The notes beneath the pieces were generated by a model, which had not been told where the DNA came from, searched no databases, and saw only the letters and a program-made list of their open reading frames with translations. From Desulfuromonadales bacterium (lineage in GTDB: Bacteria > Desulfobacterota > Desulfuromonadia > Desulfuromonadales > BM103), in contig DAOWJU010000052.1 of assembly GCA_030640215.1 (NCBI GenBank), forward strand, positions 1 to 9,692: DNA of 9,692 bases, in the 5' to 3' direction. The position numbers were made by a program, and so were the translations under genes. Shown here piece after piece: positions 1 to 7,701 of this stretch; position 1 is the stretch's first letter, and every line of letters starts with the position of its first letter.

Positions 1-824
1 AGTGCATTCAAGGCAAAAGCAATGCGGCGACGATCAACGATGACCTCTGGCCAGTCGCCTGCCAATCTGTTGTGCAGAGTCAGCCCTTTTTTCTTGGCGA
101 ATGCGCGTTTTTCAGCCAGAACGGCAATGGCAATTTCCTGCAGATCCTGCCAGGAAGCCTTTTCGGAGTTGTCCTGCAGAATAATGTCGCTGTAGTAGAG
201 CAAGTCCTTGATCAGGTAAGCGAGGTATTCAGACTCTTCACGGATAGCGTCGACCGCGGAAGCAAATTCCGGATCCTCAAGGTCAAAAGTGCCGCTGGCA
301 AGATTCTGAATGAAGAGGGAAATTGAGGTTGTTGGAGTTCGTAGTTTATGGGAAATAAGGCCGAGGAAATCTGACTTGATGCGATCAAGTTGTTTGAGTT
401 GCATCAATTCACTTCGCAGAGCTTTTTTCTCCAGAGCCTTTTCGATAGCAGTTTTGAGCTGAAGCAGGTTGATCGGCTTTTGGATAAAGTCATCAGCATG
501 GGCCTTGAGAGCCCGCAGGATAATGTCTTTGTCGGCGTATCCGGTCATGACAATGACCAGCTGTTCCGGGTTCTGCTCCTTGACCTTTTGCAGCAGGTCA
601 AGTCCATTCATGATCGGCATCATGATGTCGACCAGGATCAGGTCTACGGTCTGGTGATCCAGAACCCGCAAAGCCTCCTGACCATTCTCAGCCTGGAGAA
701 TGCGATAGTCCTTTAATATCCGGGCGCAGAGATCGCGGATGATTGCCTCATCATCAACAATGAGAACCGTCGGCGTTTCCGCCTGCTGCAAGAGCTGGGG
801 CTCTTCCCGAATTTCCAGTCGCAT
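1..824 (-). CDS. Receiver-histidine kinase hybrid, C-terminus cut by window edge
   Basis: Translating the minus strand from ATG 824 gives 274 codons with no stop before base 1, so the C-terminus is missing. Residues about 18-125 form a receiver (REC) domain: acidic pair D24/D25, phosphoacceptor D66 in LILVDIMMP, T94 and K116 (QKP). A helical linker (about 126-150) leads to a HisKA dimerisation domain with H159 in ISHKLRTPTT. The edge falls at about the N-box of the expected ATPase domain. No membrane segment is visible, so it is probably cytosolic. Family knowledge: REC-HisKA proteins take a phosphate at the receiver and regulate their own kinase domain. Oddity: the residue after the phosphoacceptor His is Lys instead of the usual Glu/Asp. 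The start is firm: GGAG (830-833) sits 5 bases upstream, and an in-frame TGA lies further up with no other start between. Ligand and partner are unknown. Confidence 0.88.
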   Translation of the reverse strand, partial: MRLEIREEPQLLQQAETPTVLIVDDEAIIRDLCARILKDYRILQAENGQEALRVLDHQTVDLILVDIMMPIMNGLDLLQKVKEQNPEQLVIVMTGYADKDIILRALKAHADDFIQKPINLLQLKTAIEKALEKKALRSELMQLKQLDRIKSDFLGLISHKLRTPTTSISLFIQNLASGTFDLEDPEFASAVDAIREESEYLAYLIKDLLYYSDIILQDNSEKASWQDLQEIAIAVLAEKRAFAKKKGLTLHNRLAGDWPEVIVDRRRIAFALNA

Positions 825-876
825 TCTTACTCCGCTAGTATACCGTTGGCCAAGTCATTTTAAAGTGTACAAGGTC
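825..876 (-). other. 52-base spacer between alaS and the hybrid kinase gene
   Basis: This short gap follows the alaS TAG. It holds a plausible Shine-Dalgarno GGAG at 830-833 for the downstream hybrid kinase gene. I see no GC-rich hairpin followed by a T run, so there is no support for a terminator after alaS. No convincing promoter is recognisable either, so read-through from alaS is plausible. Confidence 0.5.
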
Positions 877-3540
877 CTAGCTGCTCAAAGTGCTTTTGAC
901 CAGATCGGCTACCTTGCTTAAGGCTTCGGCCAGCTTCTCCGGCTGGCTGCCGCCTGCCTGGGCTAGATCTGGTCGGCCGCCACCACGCCCACCAACCTCA
1001 GCGGCCAAGACAGCCACGAGCTTGCCAGCGTGCAGCTGTCCGGTCAGATCAGCTGTGACCGCGACCAGCAGGTTGACCTTGCCTTCATGGGGACAGCCTA
1101 TGGCGACAATGCCTGAGCCGATCTTGTCGCGCAGTTTATCGGCCATTTCCCGCAAACCTTTACCGTCTGTAGAGTCTACTACCGCGGCGAGTAGCTTGAC
1201 GCCGTCGACTTCCTGAGTTTGACCCATTATATCATCGGCCTGACCAGCTTTCAGTCGGCTTTCCAGAGTGGCCAGCTCGCGCTCCAATTCTTTCTGGCGC
1301 TCCACCATTTTTACCAGGCGGTTTTCGAGTTGCGGGCGGTCGCTTTTTACCAGGCCAGCCATACGGCCGATGGAATCCTCCTGCTGCTGCACCAGGTTTA
1401 AGGCACGGGTTCCGGTGGCGGCTTCAATGCGGCGAACGCCAGCGGCGATGCCTGCTTCCTGGATGATTTTAAAGAGGCCGATATCGCCGGCAGCGGCAGT
1501 GTGGGTGCCGCCACAGAGTTCCATGCTGAAATCGCCAAGATTGACGACTCGGACGCGCTCACCGTACTTTTCACCAAAGAGAGCCGTTGCCCCTGCGGCA
1601 ACCGCCTCATCGGCGGCCATCTCCCGGGTCTCCACGCAACGATTTTCGCGGATGCGGCGATTGACCTCGGTTTCGATGCGGCGCAGCTCCTCTGGAGTAA
1701 TTGCCGTAAAATGACTGAAGTCGAAGCGCAGACGCTCCGGGGCAACCAGCGAACCTGCTTGCTTGACGTGATCACCGAGAACTTCGACCAGCACAGCATG
1801 CAGAATGTGGGTTGAGGTGTGGTTCAGAGCGGTTGCTTGACGTGCTGCAACATCAACTTTAAGTTCCACCTCCTGGCCAATTATCAGGGTGCCTTCGATA
1901 ACCTTGCCGACGTGAACAATCAGTTCCGGCAGCGGTTTTCTCGTATCAGTGATTTCGATCTTAAGACCCGAGGCTCTGATCGTGCCGAGATCACCAGCCT
2001 GGCCACCCGATTCGCCGTAGAAAGGTGTCGATTCGGTAATGACCTCTACCAGTTCACCGGCGTTGGCTTGACTGACCTGTTCGCCATCGTGCAGGATCGC
2101 TGCGATGCGACTGGTTGCCTGTAGCTCATCATAACCGCAGAAGCTCACCGTATGATTCTGCTCGATCAGTTGCCGGTAAACAGCGCCTATCGCCTCTTCG
2201 CCGGAGCCTTTCCAGTGTGCACGAGCCTTCCGACGTTGTTCTTCCATACAGGTTTCGAACCCGGCTTCATCAATGGTAAAGCCTTGCGCTTCAACGATAT
2301 CGGCCGTCAGATCGGTCGGGAACCCGTAGGTGTCGTAGAGTTTGAAAAGCACATCGCCGGGAATGATTGTTGACTGTTTCTGACGCAGCTTTTCGACCTC
2401 TTCGTTGAGAATGCGCAGGCCGTTGTCGAGAGTCTGGATAAAGCGTTCTTCTTCCTTCTCGACGATTTTGGCGACAAAGTTCTTACGTTCGGCTTCCTGT
2501 GGATAGGCTTCGACCATAAATTCGAGGACGAAAACTGCGGTTTTGTAGAGAACCGGGTCAGCAAAGCCGAGCATCTTGGCATGCCGCATGGCACGGCGCA
2601 TGATGCGGCGCAGCACATAACCACGGCCTTCGTTACTTGGCATGACGCCATCAGCAATCAGGTAAGCGGTGGCTCGACTGTGATCAGTCATGACTCGCAT
2701 CGAAACATCATCCTCGGGATTGTCGCCGTAGGTTTTGCCGGAAAGCTTTTCGATATAGCCGATGATGTCGCGCATCAGGTTGGTGTCGTAGTTTGACTGA
2801 ACACCTTGCATGACAGTGGTGAGTCGCTCCAACCCCATGCCGGTATCGACGGCCGGTTTCGGCAGTGGCACCAGTTCACCGTCTGGCTGACGGTTGAACT
2901 GCATGAAGACGTTGTTCCAGATCTCCATGTAACGGTCGCAGTCGCAACCGACGGTACAGCCTGGAGAATCGCAGCCGATTTCAGCGCCGTTGTCGTAAAA
3001 AATTTCCGAGCAGGGACCGCAGGGGCCGGTGTCGCCCATGGACCAGAAGTTATCCTCCTCAAAACGGAAAATCCGCTCGCGGGGAACCCCTTCCTGTTCA
3101 TGCCAGATATCGGCTGCTTCGTCGTCAGTGGTATAGACGGAGACGTAGAGGCGGTTTTTGTCGATGCCCATATCAACAGTGAGAAATTCCCAGGCGTAGG
3201 CAATCGCCTCTTTCTTAAAGTAATCACCGAAGGAGAAATTGCCGAGCATCTCGAAAAAGGTGTGGTGACGGGCGGTACGACCGACATTCTCCAGGTCGTT
3301 GTGCTTGCCGCCAGCACGGACGCACTTCTGTGAGGTAGTGGCACGAACGTAGGACCGTTTTTCCTGACCGAGGAAGCAGTCCTTGAACTGGTTCATGCCG
3401 GCATTGGTGAAGAGCAGGGTCGGGTCGTTGTGCGGTACCAGAGAGGAGGAGTCTACGATCGTATGGCCGCGATCTGCAAAAAACTGCAGAAAGAGTTGAC
3501 GTATTTCACTACCGGTCTTTATCGGGGCGGCCTTTATCAT
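877..3540 (-). CDS. alaS: Alanine--tRNA ligase
   Basis: Charges tRNA-Ala with alanine in the cytosol and edits mischarged Ser/Gly. From ATG 3540 the protein has 887 residues, close to the usual 870-880. Visible in order: the class II catalytic core ([16 protein letters not shown], about 37-52; [16 protein letters not shown], about 90-105), a Cys-rich zinc-type segment (about 190-203, ending [12 protein letters not shown]), the editing domain with zinc ligands HTSTH (about 574-578) and CGGTH (about 676-680), a coiled-coil-like stretch, and the C-terminal C-Ala/DHHA1 domain ending in the Gly-rich [15 protein letters not shown]. All signature motifs look intact. Start choice is uncertain: family members usually begin just before TGSEIR. 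ATG 3540 adds 8 residues before that motif and ATG 3567 adds 17; neither has a strong Shine-Dalgarno, though 3567 has a weak GAGA-like one. The gene overlaps the recX end by 32 bases, or 59 with the upstream start. Confidence 0.97.
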   Translation of the reverse strand: MIKAAPIKTGSEIRQLFLQFFADRGHTIVDSSSLVPHNDPTLLFTNAGMNQFKDCFLGQEKRSYVRATTSQKCVRAGGKHNDLENVGRTARHHTFFEMLGNFSFGDYFKKEAIAYAWEFLTVDMGIDKNRLYVSVYTTDDEAADIWHEQEGVPRERIFRFEEDNFWSMGDTGPCGPCSEIFYDNGAEIGCDSPGCTVGCDCDRYMEIWNNVFMQFNRQPDGELVPLPKPAVDTGMGLERLTTVMQGVQSNYDTNLMRDIIGYIEKLSGKTYGDNPEDDVSMRVMTDHSRATAYLIADGVMPSNEGRGYVLRRIMRRAMRHAKMLGFADPVLYKTAVFVLEFMVEAYPQEAERKNFVAKIVEKEEERFIQTLDNGLRILNEEVEKLRQKQSTIIPGDVLFKLYDTYGFPTDLTADIVEAQGFTIDEAGFETCMEEQRRKARAHWKGSGEEAIGAVYRQLIEQNHTVSFCGYDELQATSRIAAILHDGEQVSQANAGELVEVITESTPFYGESGGQAGDLGTIRASGLKIEITDTRKPLPELIVHVGKVIEGTLIIGQEVELKVDVAARQATALNHTSTHILHAVLVEVLGDHVKQAGSLVAPERLRFDFSHFTAITPEELRRIETEVNRRIRENRCVETREMAADEAVAAGATALFGEKYGERVRVVNLGDFSMELCGGTHTAAAGDIGLFKIIQEAGIAAGVRRIEAATGTRALNLVQQQEDSIGRMAGLVKSDRPQLENRLVKMVERQKELERELATLESRLKAGQADDIMGQTQEVDGVKLLAAVVDSTDGKGLREMADKLRDKIGSGIVAIGCPHEGKVNLLVAVTADLTGQLHAGKLVAVLAAEVGGRGGGRPDLAQAGGSQPEKLAEALSKVADLVKSTLSS

Positions 3541-4087
3541 GGTGGATTTCGTCGTGGTGGTTCTCATCGTCTGTCTCTAAACCTTTCCGTGTCAATTTAT
3601 CCATGATGCAGCTGATGGTAAAGCCGCGTCGCTGGAGGAAATGTACAACTCGCCGCTTTTCTTTGGCTGGCGCCGAGTTGTAGTTGAAATCAGGAAATCG
3701 CCGTTGTAAAAGCGATCTTAGTAACTCTTCTTCGTCGCAAAGCTCGCGAGCCTGCTCTAAAGCCTGACAGGCCAACTCGTTGCTGATGCCGCGTTGTTTC
3801 AGGTCAAGCAGAATACGGGAGCCGACGGCACGGCCCCGGCTCATCAGGCTGGTTGCCCGGCTCAGAGCGTAGCGGGCATCATCGAGGTAGCCGAGCTCAA
3901 GACAGCGCTGTAAAGCATCATCGATGCGCGTCTCGGCAAAGCCTTTCTCCAGCAAACGTCGGCGCAATTCCGCCTGACTGTAGTCGCGGCCGGTTAATAG
4001 TCGCAACGCTCTTGGCCAGGGGTCGCTCCGGTCTGTTTTCTGTTCAGGGCTATTCGTCAACTTTCTCGTCGGTGCCGTCGAAGGCAT
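3509..4087 (-). CDS. recX: RecX family regulator of RecA
   Basis: RecX proteins bind RecA filaments and usually inhibit or disassemble them. The 192-residue product has the all-helical RecX repeats: [20 protein letters not shown] (22-41), then [22 protein letters not shown] (about 65-86), then [11 protein letters not shown] (92-102), and a third repeat around FPDFNYN and [12 protein letters not shown] (131-156). The gene is separated from recA by pilT and overlaps the pilT end by 38 bases if ATG 4087 is used. No clear Shine-Dalgarno precedes that ATG. TTG 4060, 9 codons in, is an alternative with a small GAG upstream and an 11-base overlap; the first ~20 residues are not conserved family sequence either way. 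The tail after residue 170 is rich in His and Asp ([11 protein letters not shown]) and lies largely in the overlap with alaS. Family assignment is confident; the exact start is not. Confidence 0.9.
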   Translation of the reverse strand: MPSTAPTRKLTNSPEQKTDRSDPWPRALRLLTGRDYSQAELRRRLLEKGFAETRIDDALQRCLELGYLDDARYALSRATSLMSRGRAVGSRILLDLKQRGISNELACQALEQARELCDEEELLRSLLQRRFPDFNYNSAPAKEKRRVVHFLQRRGFTISCIMDKLTRKGLETDDENHHDEIHHDKGRPDKDR

Positions 4088-5177
4088 CCCAGGAAAGATC
4101 CGAAGTCGATGAGACGCCGGACATCTTGAGCTTGAAGTCGTCCGGATTGGAGCATTGCCGCAAAGCTTCCTCGAAGCTGATCATCTTCTTCTTGAGAAGA
4201 CCCATCAACGACTGGTCAAAGGTCTGCATGCCGTAGGACTCAAAGCCCTGCTGGATTGCTTCCGGCAACGCCTTGGTCTGTTCCTTATCGTCGATCATCT
4301 GGCGAACGCGAGCTGACGCTACCATGACTTCGACCGCCGGAACGCGGCCTTTGCCGTCGAGCCTCGGCACCAGGCGCATGGAAATAACGCCGCGCAAGAC
4401 CGCTGCCAACTGGATACGCATCTGGCGCTGCTGGAAGGGCGGAAAGACCGAGATAATCCGGTTGACCGTCTCTGTGGCATCAATGGTATGCAAGGTAGAG
4501 AGCACCAGGTGACCGGTCTCTGCTGCCGTCAGGGCTGTCTCAATCGTCTCGTGGTCGCGCATCTCACCGACCAGGATAACGTCGGGATCCTGGCGCAAGG
4601 CCGATTTCAGGGCGGGTTGAAAGCCCTTGGTGTCGGAACCAACCTCGCGCTGGTTTATGATGCTTTTCTTGTCGCGATGCAGGAATTCGATCGGATCCTC
4701 AATCGTAACGATGTGCGATTTGCGGTTGGTGTTGATGTAGTCGATCAAGGCGGCAAGAGTGGTCGATTTGCCGGAACCGGTGGCGCCGGTCACCAGGATC
4801 AGGCCGCGTTGGGCCATGGACATTTTTTTGATAACCGGCGGCAGCATCAGGTCGTCGAGGCTTTTGATGTCAAACGGAATGGCACGGAATACCAGTGAAA
4901 TCGAGCCGCGCTGGGTAAAGGCGTTGACACGGAAGCGCCCCAGTCCGGGGACCCCGTAGGCCAGGTCCACCTCGTAGGCGGTCTCAAAGCGTTCTCTCTG
5001 CATATCGTTCATGATCTCATCAACGATCTGCTCGGTTTGCTCCGGACTGATCCGTGGTGCTTTCGGCAGCGGACGCAGCGTACCGTCGATGCGGTAAATC
5101 GGTGGCAGACCCGCTTTGAGGTGGATGTCGGAGGCTCCCGATTTCAGACCAACGGACAAGATTTCATTGAGTTCCAT
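4050..5177 (-). CDS. pilT: PilT-type type IV pilus retraction ATPase
   Basis: A cytoplasmic hexameric ATPase of the PilT/GspE secretion superfamily, expected at the base of a type IV pilus to power retraction. The 375 residues include a PAS-like N-terminal domain (SGASDIHLKAGLPPIYRIDG, 13-32), Walker A GATGSGKST (131-139), Asp box VTIEDPIEF (157-165), Walker B DPDVILVGEMRD (197-208) and His box GHLVLSTLHT (222-231). The C-terminal GMQTFDQSL (316-324) is typical of PilT. The segment matching the AIRNLIRE retraction motif reads RVRQMIDD (290-297), so this may be a specialised paralogue instead of the main retraction motor. The start is firm: AAGGAG inside the recA end lies 8 bases upstream of ATG 5177, and only 3 bases separate it from the recA stop, implying co-transcription and translational coupling. 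The remaining pilus genes are not in the window. Confidence 0.93.
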   Translation of the reverse strand: MELNEILSVGLKSGASDIHLKAGLPPIYRIDGTLRPLPKAPRISPEQTEQIVDEIMNDMQRERFETAYEVDLAYGVPGLGRFRVNAFTQRGSISLVFRAIPFDIKSLDDLMLPPVIKKMSMAQRGLILVTGATGSGKSTTLAALIDYINTNRKSHIVTIEDPIEFLHRDKKSIINQREVGSDTKGFQPALKSALRQDPDVILVGEMRDHETIETALTAAETGHLVLSTLHTIDATETVNRIISVFPPFQQRQMRIQLAAVLRGVISMRLVPRLDGKGRVPAVEVMVASARVRQMIDDKEQTKALPEAIQQGFESYGMQTFDQSLMGLLKKKMISFEEALRQCSNPDDFKLKMSGVSSTSDLSWDAFDGTDEKVDE

Positions 5178-5180
5178 GAA

Positions 5181-6203
5181 TTATTCTCCTTCAGACGGTG
5201 CGCCTGCAGGGTTAAGGCCGTAATGATCGAGGACCTTCGCTTCAATTTCAGCTGCTGTCTCAGGGTGCTCGGTCAGATATTGCTTGGCATTCTCTCGACC
5301 TTGACCGATACGCTCTTCACCGTAGGAGAACCAGGAGCCGCTCTTCTCAACAATGTTGCATTCGACACCCAGATCGACCAGGTCGCCTACGTGAGAAATG
5401 CCGATGCCGTACATAATGTCAAATTCTGCTTCCTTGAAGGGGGGTGCCACTTTGTTTTTGACGACTTTTACCCTGGTGCGGTTACCGATGACGTCCTGAC
5501 CCTGTTTGAGGGCGGCGATCCGGCGGATGTCCATGCGTATGGAAGAGTAAAATTTCAAGGCGTTGCCGCCGGTCGTGGTCTCCGGATTGCCGAACATAAC
5601 CCCAATCTTCATACGGATCTGGTTGATGAAAATTACGCAGCAGTTCGATTTGCTGATGGTCCCTGTCAGCTTGCGCAAAGCCTGAGACATGAGCCTGGCC
5701 TGCAGGCCCATATGTGAGTCGCCCATGTCGCCTTCGATCTCTGCACGCGGCACAAGTGCGGCAACCGAGTCAATCACCAGTACATCGATGGCACCGCTAC
5801 GGACGAGGACTTCGACAATCTCAAGCGCCTGCTCGCCGGTATCCGGTTGTGATATGAGCAGCTCATCGATGTCGACACCGAGTTGTTTTGCGTAACGAAC
5901 ATCCAGGGCGTGCTCTGCATCAACAAAAGCCGCAACACCGCCGGTTTTCTGAGCTTCAGCAGCAATATGCAGGGCCAGTGTGGTCTTCCCTGAAGATTCA
6001 GGGCCGTAGATTTCGACAATCCGCCCGCAGGGCACACCGCCGATGCCGAGCGCAATGTTCAGACTTAAGGAGCCGGTGGAAATTGATTTGATATCCGGCA
6101 GGACCGTGTCTTCACCGAGACGCATGATGCTGCCTTTGCCGAACTGTTTTTCAATCTGGCCCATGGCCAGTTCAATAGCTCTGTTACGATCACTCTCTGC
6201 CAT
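5181..6203 (-). CDS. recA: RecA recombinase
   Basis: ATP-dependent strand-exchange protein for homologous recombination and DNA repair, and co-protease for LexA-type repressors. The 340 residues begin [20 protein letters not shown], the standard RecA N-terminus. Walker [10 protein letters not shown] (67-75), E97 in the DAEHALD segment, Walker B VLVIDS (141-146) and the L2 DNA-binding loop region (about 195-214, [20 protein letters not shown]) are all present. The C-terminal tail is short (AGAPSEGE), with little of the long acidic tail of the E. coli protein. Start chosen at ATG 6203 because AAGGAGG lies 8 bases upstream; an in-frame ATG at 6233 would add 10 non-conserved residues that run over this Shine-Dalgarno. 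It follows thpR after 63 bases and precedes pilT by 3. Confidence 0.98.
   Translation of the reverse strand: MAESDRNRAIELAMGQIEKQFGKGSIMRLGEDTVLPDIKSISTGSLSLNIALGIGGVPCGRIVEIYGPESSGKTTLALHIAAEAQKTGGVAAFVDAEHALDVRYAKQLGVDIDELLISQPDTGEQALEIVEVLVRSGAIDVLVIDSVAALVPRAEIEGDMGDSHMGLQARLMSQALRKLTGTISKSNCCVIFINQIRMKIGVMFGNPETTTGGNALKFYSSIRMDIRRIAALKQGQDVIGNRTRVKVVKNKVAPPFKEAEFDIMYGIGISHVGDLVDLGVECNIVEKSGSWFSYGEERIGQGRENAKQYLTEHPETAAEIEAKVLDHYGLNPAGAPSEGE
5186..5191 (-). promoter_or_regulatory. Shine-Dalgarno site of pilT within the recA 3' end
   Basis: AAGGAG on the minus strand, 8 bases before ATG 5177. It overlaps the last codons of recA, so translation of pilT can be coupled to that of recA. Confidence 0.8.
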
Positions 6204-6266
6204 CAGTTGTCCCTCCTTATAGGGCGAATGCACACAATAGAAACATTGGGTTGTCTGCTACGAATT
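6204..6266 (-). other. 63-base spacer before recA
   Basis: This is the longest non-coding gap in the window. It holds the recA ribosome binding site. I checked for known LexA boxes (E. coli CTGT-N8-ACAG, Gram-positive GAAC-N4-GTTC, Geobacter-type GGTT...ACC) and found none. A small CAAT/ATTG inverted repeat is too short to call a hairpin. An A/T-rich stretch could carry a promoter, but no clear -35/-10 pair is visible. Confidence 0.45.
6212..6218 (-). promoter_or_regulatory. Strong Shine-Dalgarno site of recA
   Basis: AAGGAGG on the minus strand with 8-base spacing to ATG 6203. It decides between ATG 6203 and the upstream in-frame ATG 6233 in favour of the former. Confidence 0.85.
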
Positions 6267-6845
6267 CTAGATTTCATCAAGGTTCACCGTCAGTAATGGA
6301 ATATGCTCTGCGCCGCCGGGCTGCGAGCGGCTTGCAAAAAGAACCAGCTTGTCAACTGGTAACTGGCCAACTTGCTTCGGTTCGATTGTGCTGAAAAGAG
6401 CAGTCAAGTCAGACTTTGATTGTCGCAAGCGACCGATAGTCAAGTGCGGTGAATAAGGCCGTGTATCAGTGACAACTCCAGCTTGATGCAGAGCTTGACT
6501 GCACTCCTGATGAAGTTGCCTGAGCTGGTCTTTGGGCTCCAGGCCGAGCCAGATGATGCGAGGCCGGTGCCGATTGGGAAAGGCCCCGAGTCCTTTGACC
6601 GCAACTATGAAAGGTCGTCTACAGCCTTTAACGGATAGCACAGAAACCTTGATCTTTTCAAGGCTTTCCTCTCCGATTTCGCCGAAGAAGTGCAAGGTCA
6701 GGTGCAGGTTTTTCGGGCGGACCCAGCGAGCGTCCGGTATCCGGGTTTGGAGCTGCCTCTGGACGGCACTGATAGAATCCTGCAATTGCTGCGGTAAAGG
6801 TATCGCCAGAAAGGCTCGGCAAGGTGTCGGACTAACCGAGCACAT
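6267..6845 (-). CDS. thpR: RNA 2',3'-cyclic phosphodiesterase (2'-5' RNA ligase family)
   Basis: A two-histidine phosphoesterase of the LigT/ThpR family, which opens 2',3'-cyclic phosphates at RNA ends to 2'-phosphates and can act as a 2'-5' RNA ligase in vitro. The 192 residues contain RAFLAIPLP (10-18), matching the usual RLFIALPLP start, and two HxTx motifs: HLTL (48-51) and HLTI (134-137), which form the active site. Length is near the family norm of about 180. Start chosen at ATG 6845, which has AGGGGAG just upstream; ATG 6857 lacks a Shine-Dalgarno, and reading back to 7052 gives only sequence out of frame inside the kinase gene. It overlaps the kinase end by 14 bases. Genes of this family often sit beside cinA and recA. 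The physiological substrate is unknown. Confidence 0.92.
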   Translation of the reverse strand: MCSVSPTPCRAFLAIPLPQQLQDSISAVQRQLQTRIPDARWVRPKNLHLTLHFFGEIGEESLEKIKVSVLSVKGCRRPFIVAVKGLGAFPNRHRPRIIWLGLEPKDQLRQLHQECSQALHQAGVVTDTRPYSPHLTIGRLRQSKSDLTALFSTIEPKQVGQLPVDKLVLFASRSQPGGAEHIPLLTVNLDEI

Positions 6846-7701
6846 ATCTCCCCTCATGATGGCTGGCCAGGGGGAGTAGCACTGAAAAACAGCTGCCTTG
6901 GGAGGGGCCGGCACTTTCAACCCAGACCAGACCCTCATGGGTTTCAACAATACCCTTGACCAGAGCCAGGCCGAGTCCCACTCCTTTGCCGCCGAATCTG
7001 GCTTGAGATGTAGAATGTCCGGAGATGTCGCCGACTTCCTGGAATTTGTCAAAAATTCGGACCTGGTCTTCCTTCCCGAGGCCTATGCCGCTGTCGCTGA
7101 TGGAAATTTGCAGATAGCTCTCAGTCAGGGCACCGTCGAAAAAGCTTTCAGAGAAGGCCCTCAACTGTTTCGTGAGAGCGGACGCTTCTGCCTGTTGCAG
7201 AGTTCGTCCGGCAAGCTGCACCAAGCCACCTTCCGGAGTGAACTTCATAGCGTTTTCCAGCAACCGGCCGAAGGCACGTTTCAGATGATGGACATCGCCT
7301 CGAATTACGGCGTCATCGGGAAACTCTTGCAGCTCAAGGTGTAGCTTGCGTATTTCACAGCTCGGCCTGACATCGCTGAGCAGCTCATTGATCATCGGCA
7401 ATGGGTTGAAAGTCTCCTGAGCCATATAGAGAGTTTTTGCTTCGAGTCGGGCGGCTTCAAGGAGATCGTCAACGATGTGGTTGAGGCGTAGACTGCCACG
7501 CATGATGACATCTAAGGCTCGTCTCTCGTTTTCACCAAGCATGCCTTCTGTTTGGCTCTGCAGAAATTCTGCTCCGGAAAGAATGGTTGTCAGCGGTGTG
7601 CGTAGCTCGTGTGAGGCAAGGGAGAGGAAGGAGCTTTTCATCTCGTTGAGGCCTTGCAGGGTGCGGTGGTTTTGTTCGAGTTGTTCCAGGTTGTCACGCA
7701 A
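6832..7701 (-). CDS. Histidine kinase C-terminal part: HisKA and HATPase_c transmitter
   Basis: This frame carries the complete catalytic half of the split kinase and is open from about 7796. It holds H-box FLSLASHELRTPLTTILSG with phosphoacceptor H392 (numbered for the repaired 650-residue protein), N-box RAFGRLLENAMKF (N511), G1 box ISDSGIGLG (D564), F-box IFDKF and G2 box GGKGVGLGLALVKG. All catalytic residues look intact. About 20 extra residues lie between the N and G1 boxes. The coordinate 7701 is a TTG codon without a Shine-Dalgarno. If translated separately, ATG 7641 is more credible: it overlaps the TGA of the upstream frame as ATGA and would begin right at the HisKA domain. The cognate response regulator is not identifiable; the receiver protein at the left end of the window is not obviously its partner. 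Confidence 0.8.
   Translation of the reverse strand: MRDNLEQLEQNHRTLQGLNEMKSSFLSLASHELRTPLTTILSGAEFLQSQTEGMLGENERRALDVIMRGSLRLNHIVDDLLEAARLEAKTLYMAQETFNPLPMINELLSDVRPSCEIRKLHLELQEFPDDAVIRGDVHHLKRAFGRLLENAMKFTPEGGLVQLAGRTLQQAEASALTKQLRAFSESFFDGALTESYLQISISDSGIGLGKEDQVRIFDKFQEVGDISGHSTSQARFGGKGVGLGLALVKGIVETHEGLVWVESAGPSQGSCFSVLLPLASHHEGRYVLG
6848..6854 (-). promoter_or_regulatory. Shine-Dalgarno site of thpR inside the kinase gene
   Basis: AGGGGAG on the minus strand, with the AGGGG core 4 bases before ATG 6845. It lies within the last codons of the histidine kinase and supports coupled translation. Confidence 0.6.

Noticed and set aside
2806..3333. Plus-strand open frame of 175 codons opposite alaS
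   Set aside because: Shadow of alaS; no recognisable domain, and the alaS frame is unambiguous.
5037..5717. Plus-strand open frame of 226 codons opposite recA and the pilT start
   Set aside because: It lies antisense to two fully recognised genes, has no family resemblance, and is explained by codon bias of the genes on the other strand.
6204..6233. Upstream in-frame recA start at 6233
   Set aside because: It would place the strong AAGGAGG inside the coding region and add 10 residues not found in RecA proteins.
6281..6296. GGTT-N2-C half site resembling a Geobacter LexA box
   Set aside because: It lies inside the thpR coding end, and the second half (G-N3-ACC) does not match.
6858..7052. 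N-terminal extension of thpR back to 7052
   Set aside because: The added residues come from the kinase ATPase domain in another frame and match nothing in ThpR proteins; a Shine-Dalgarno supports the start at 6845.
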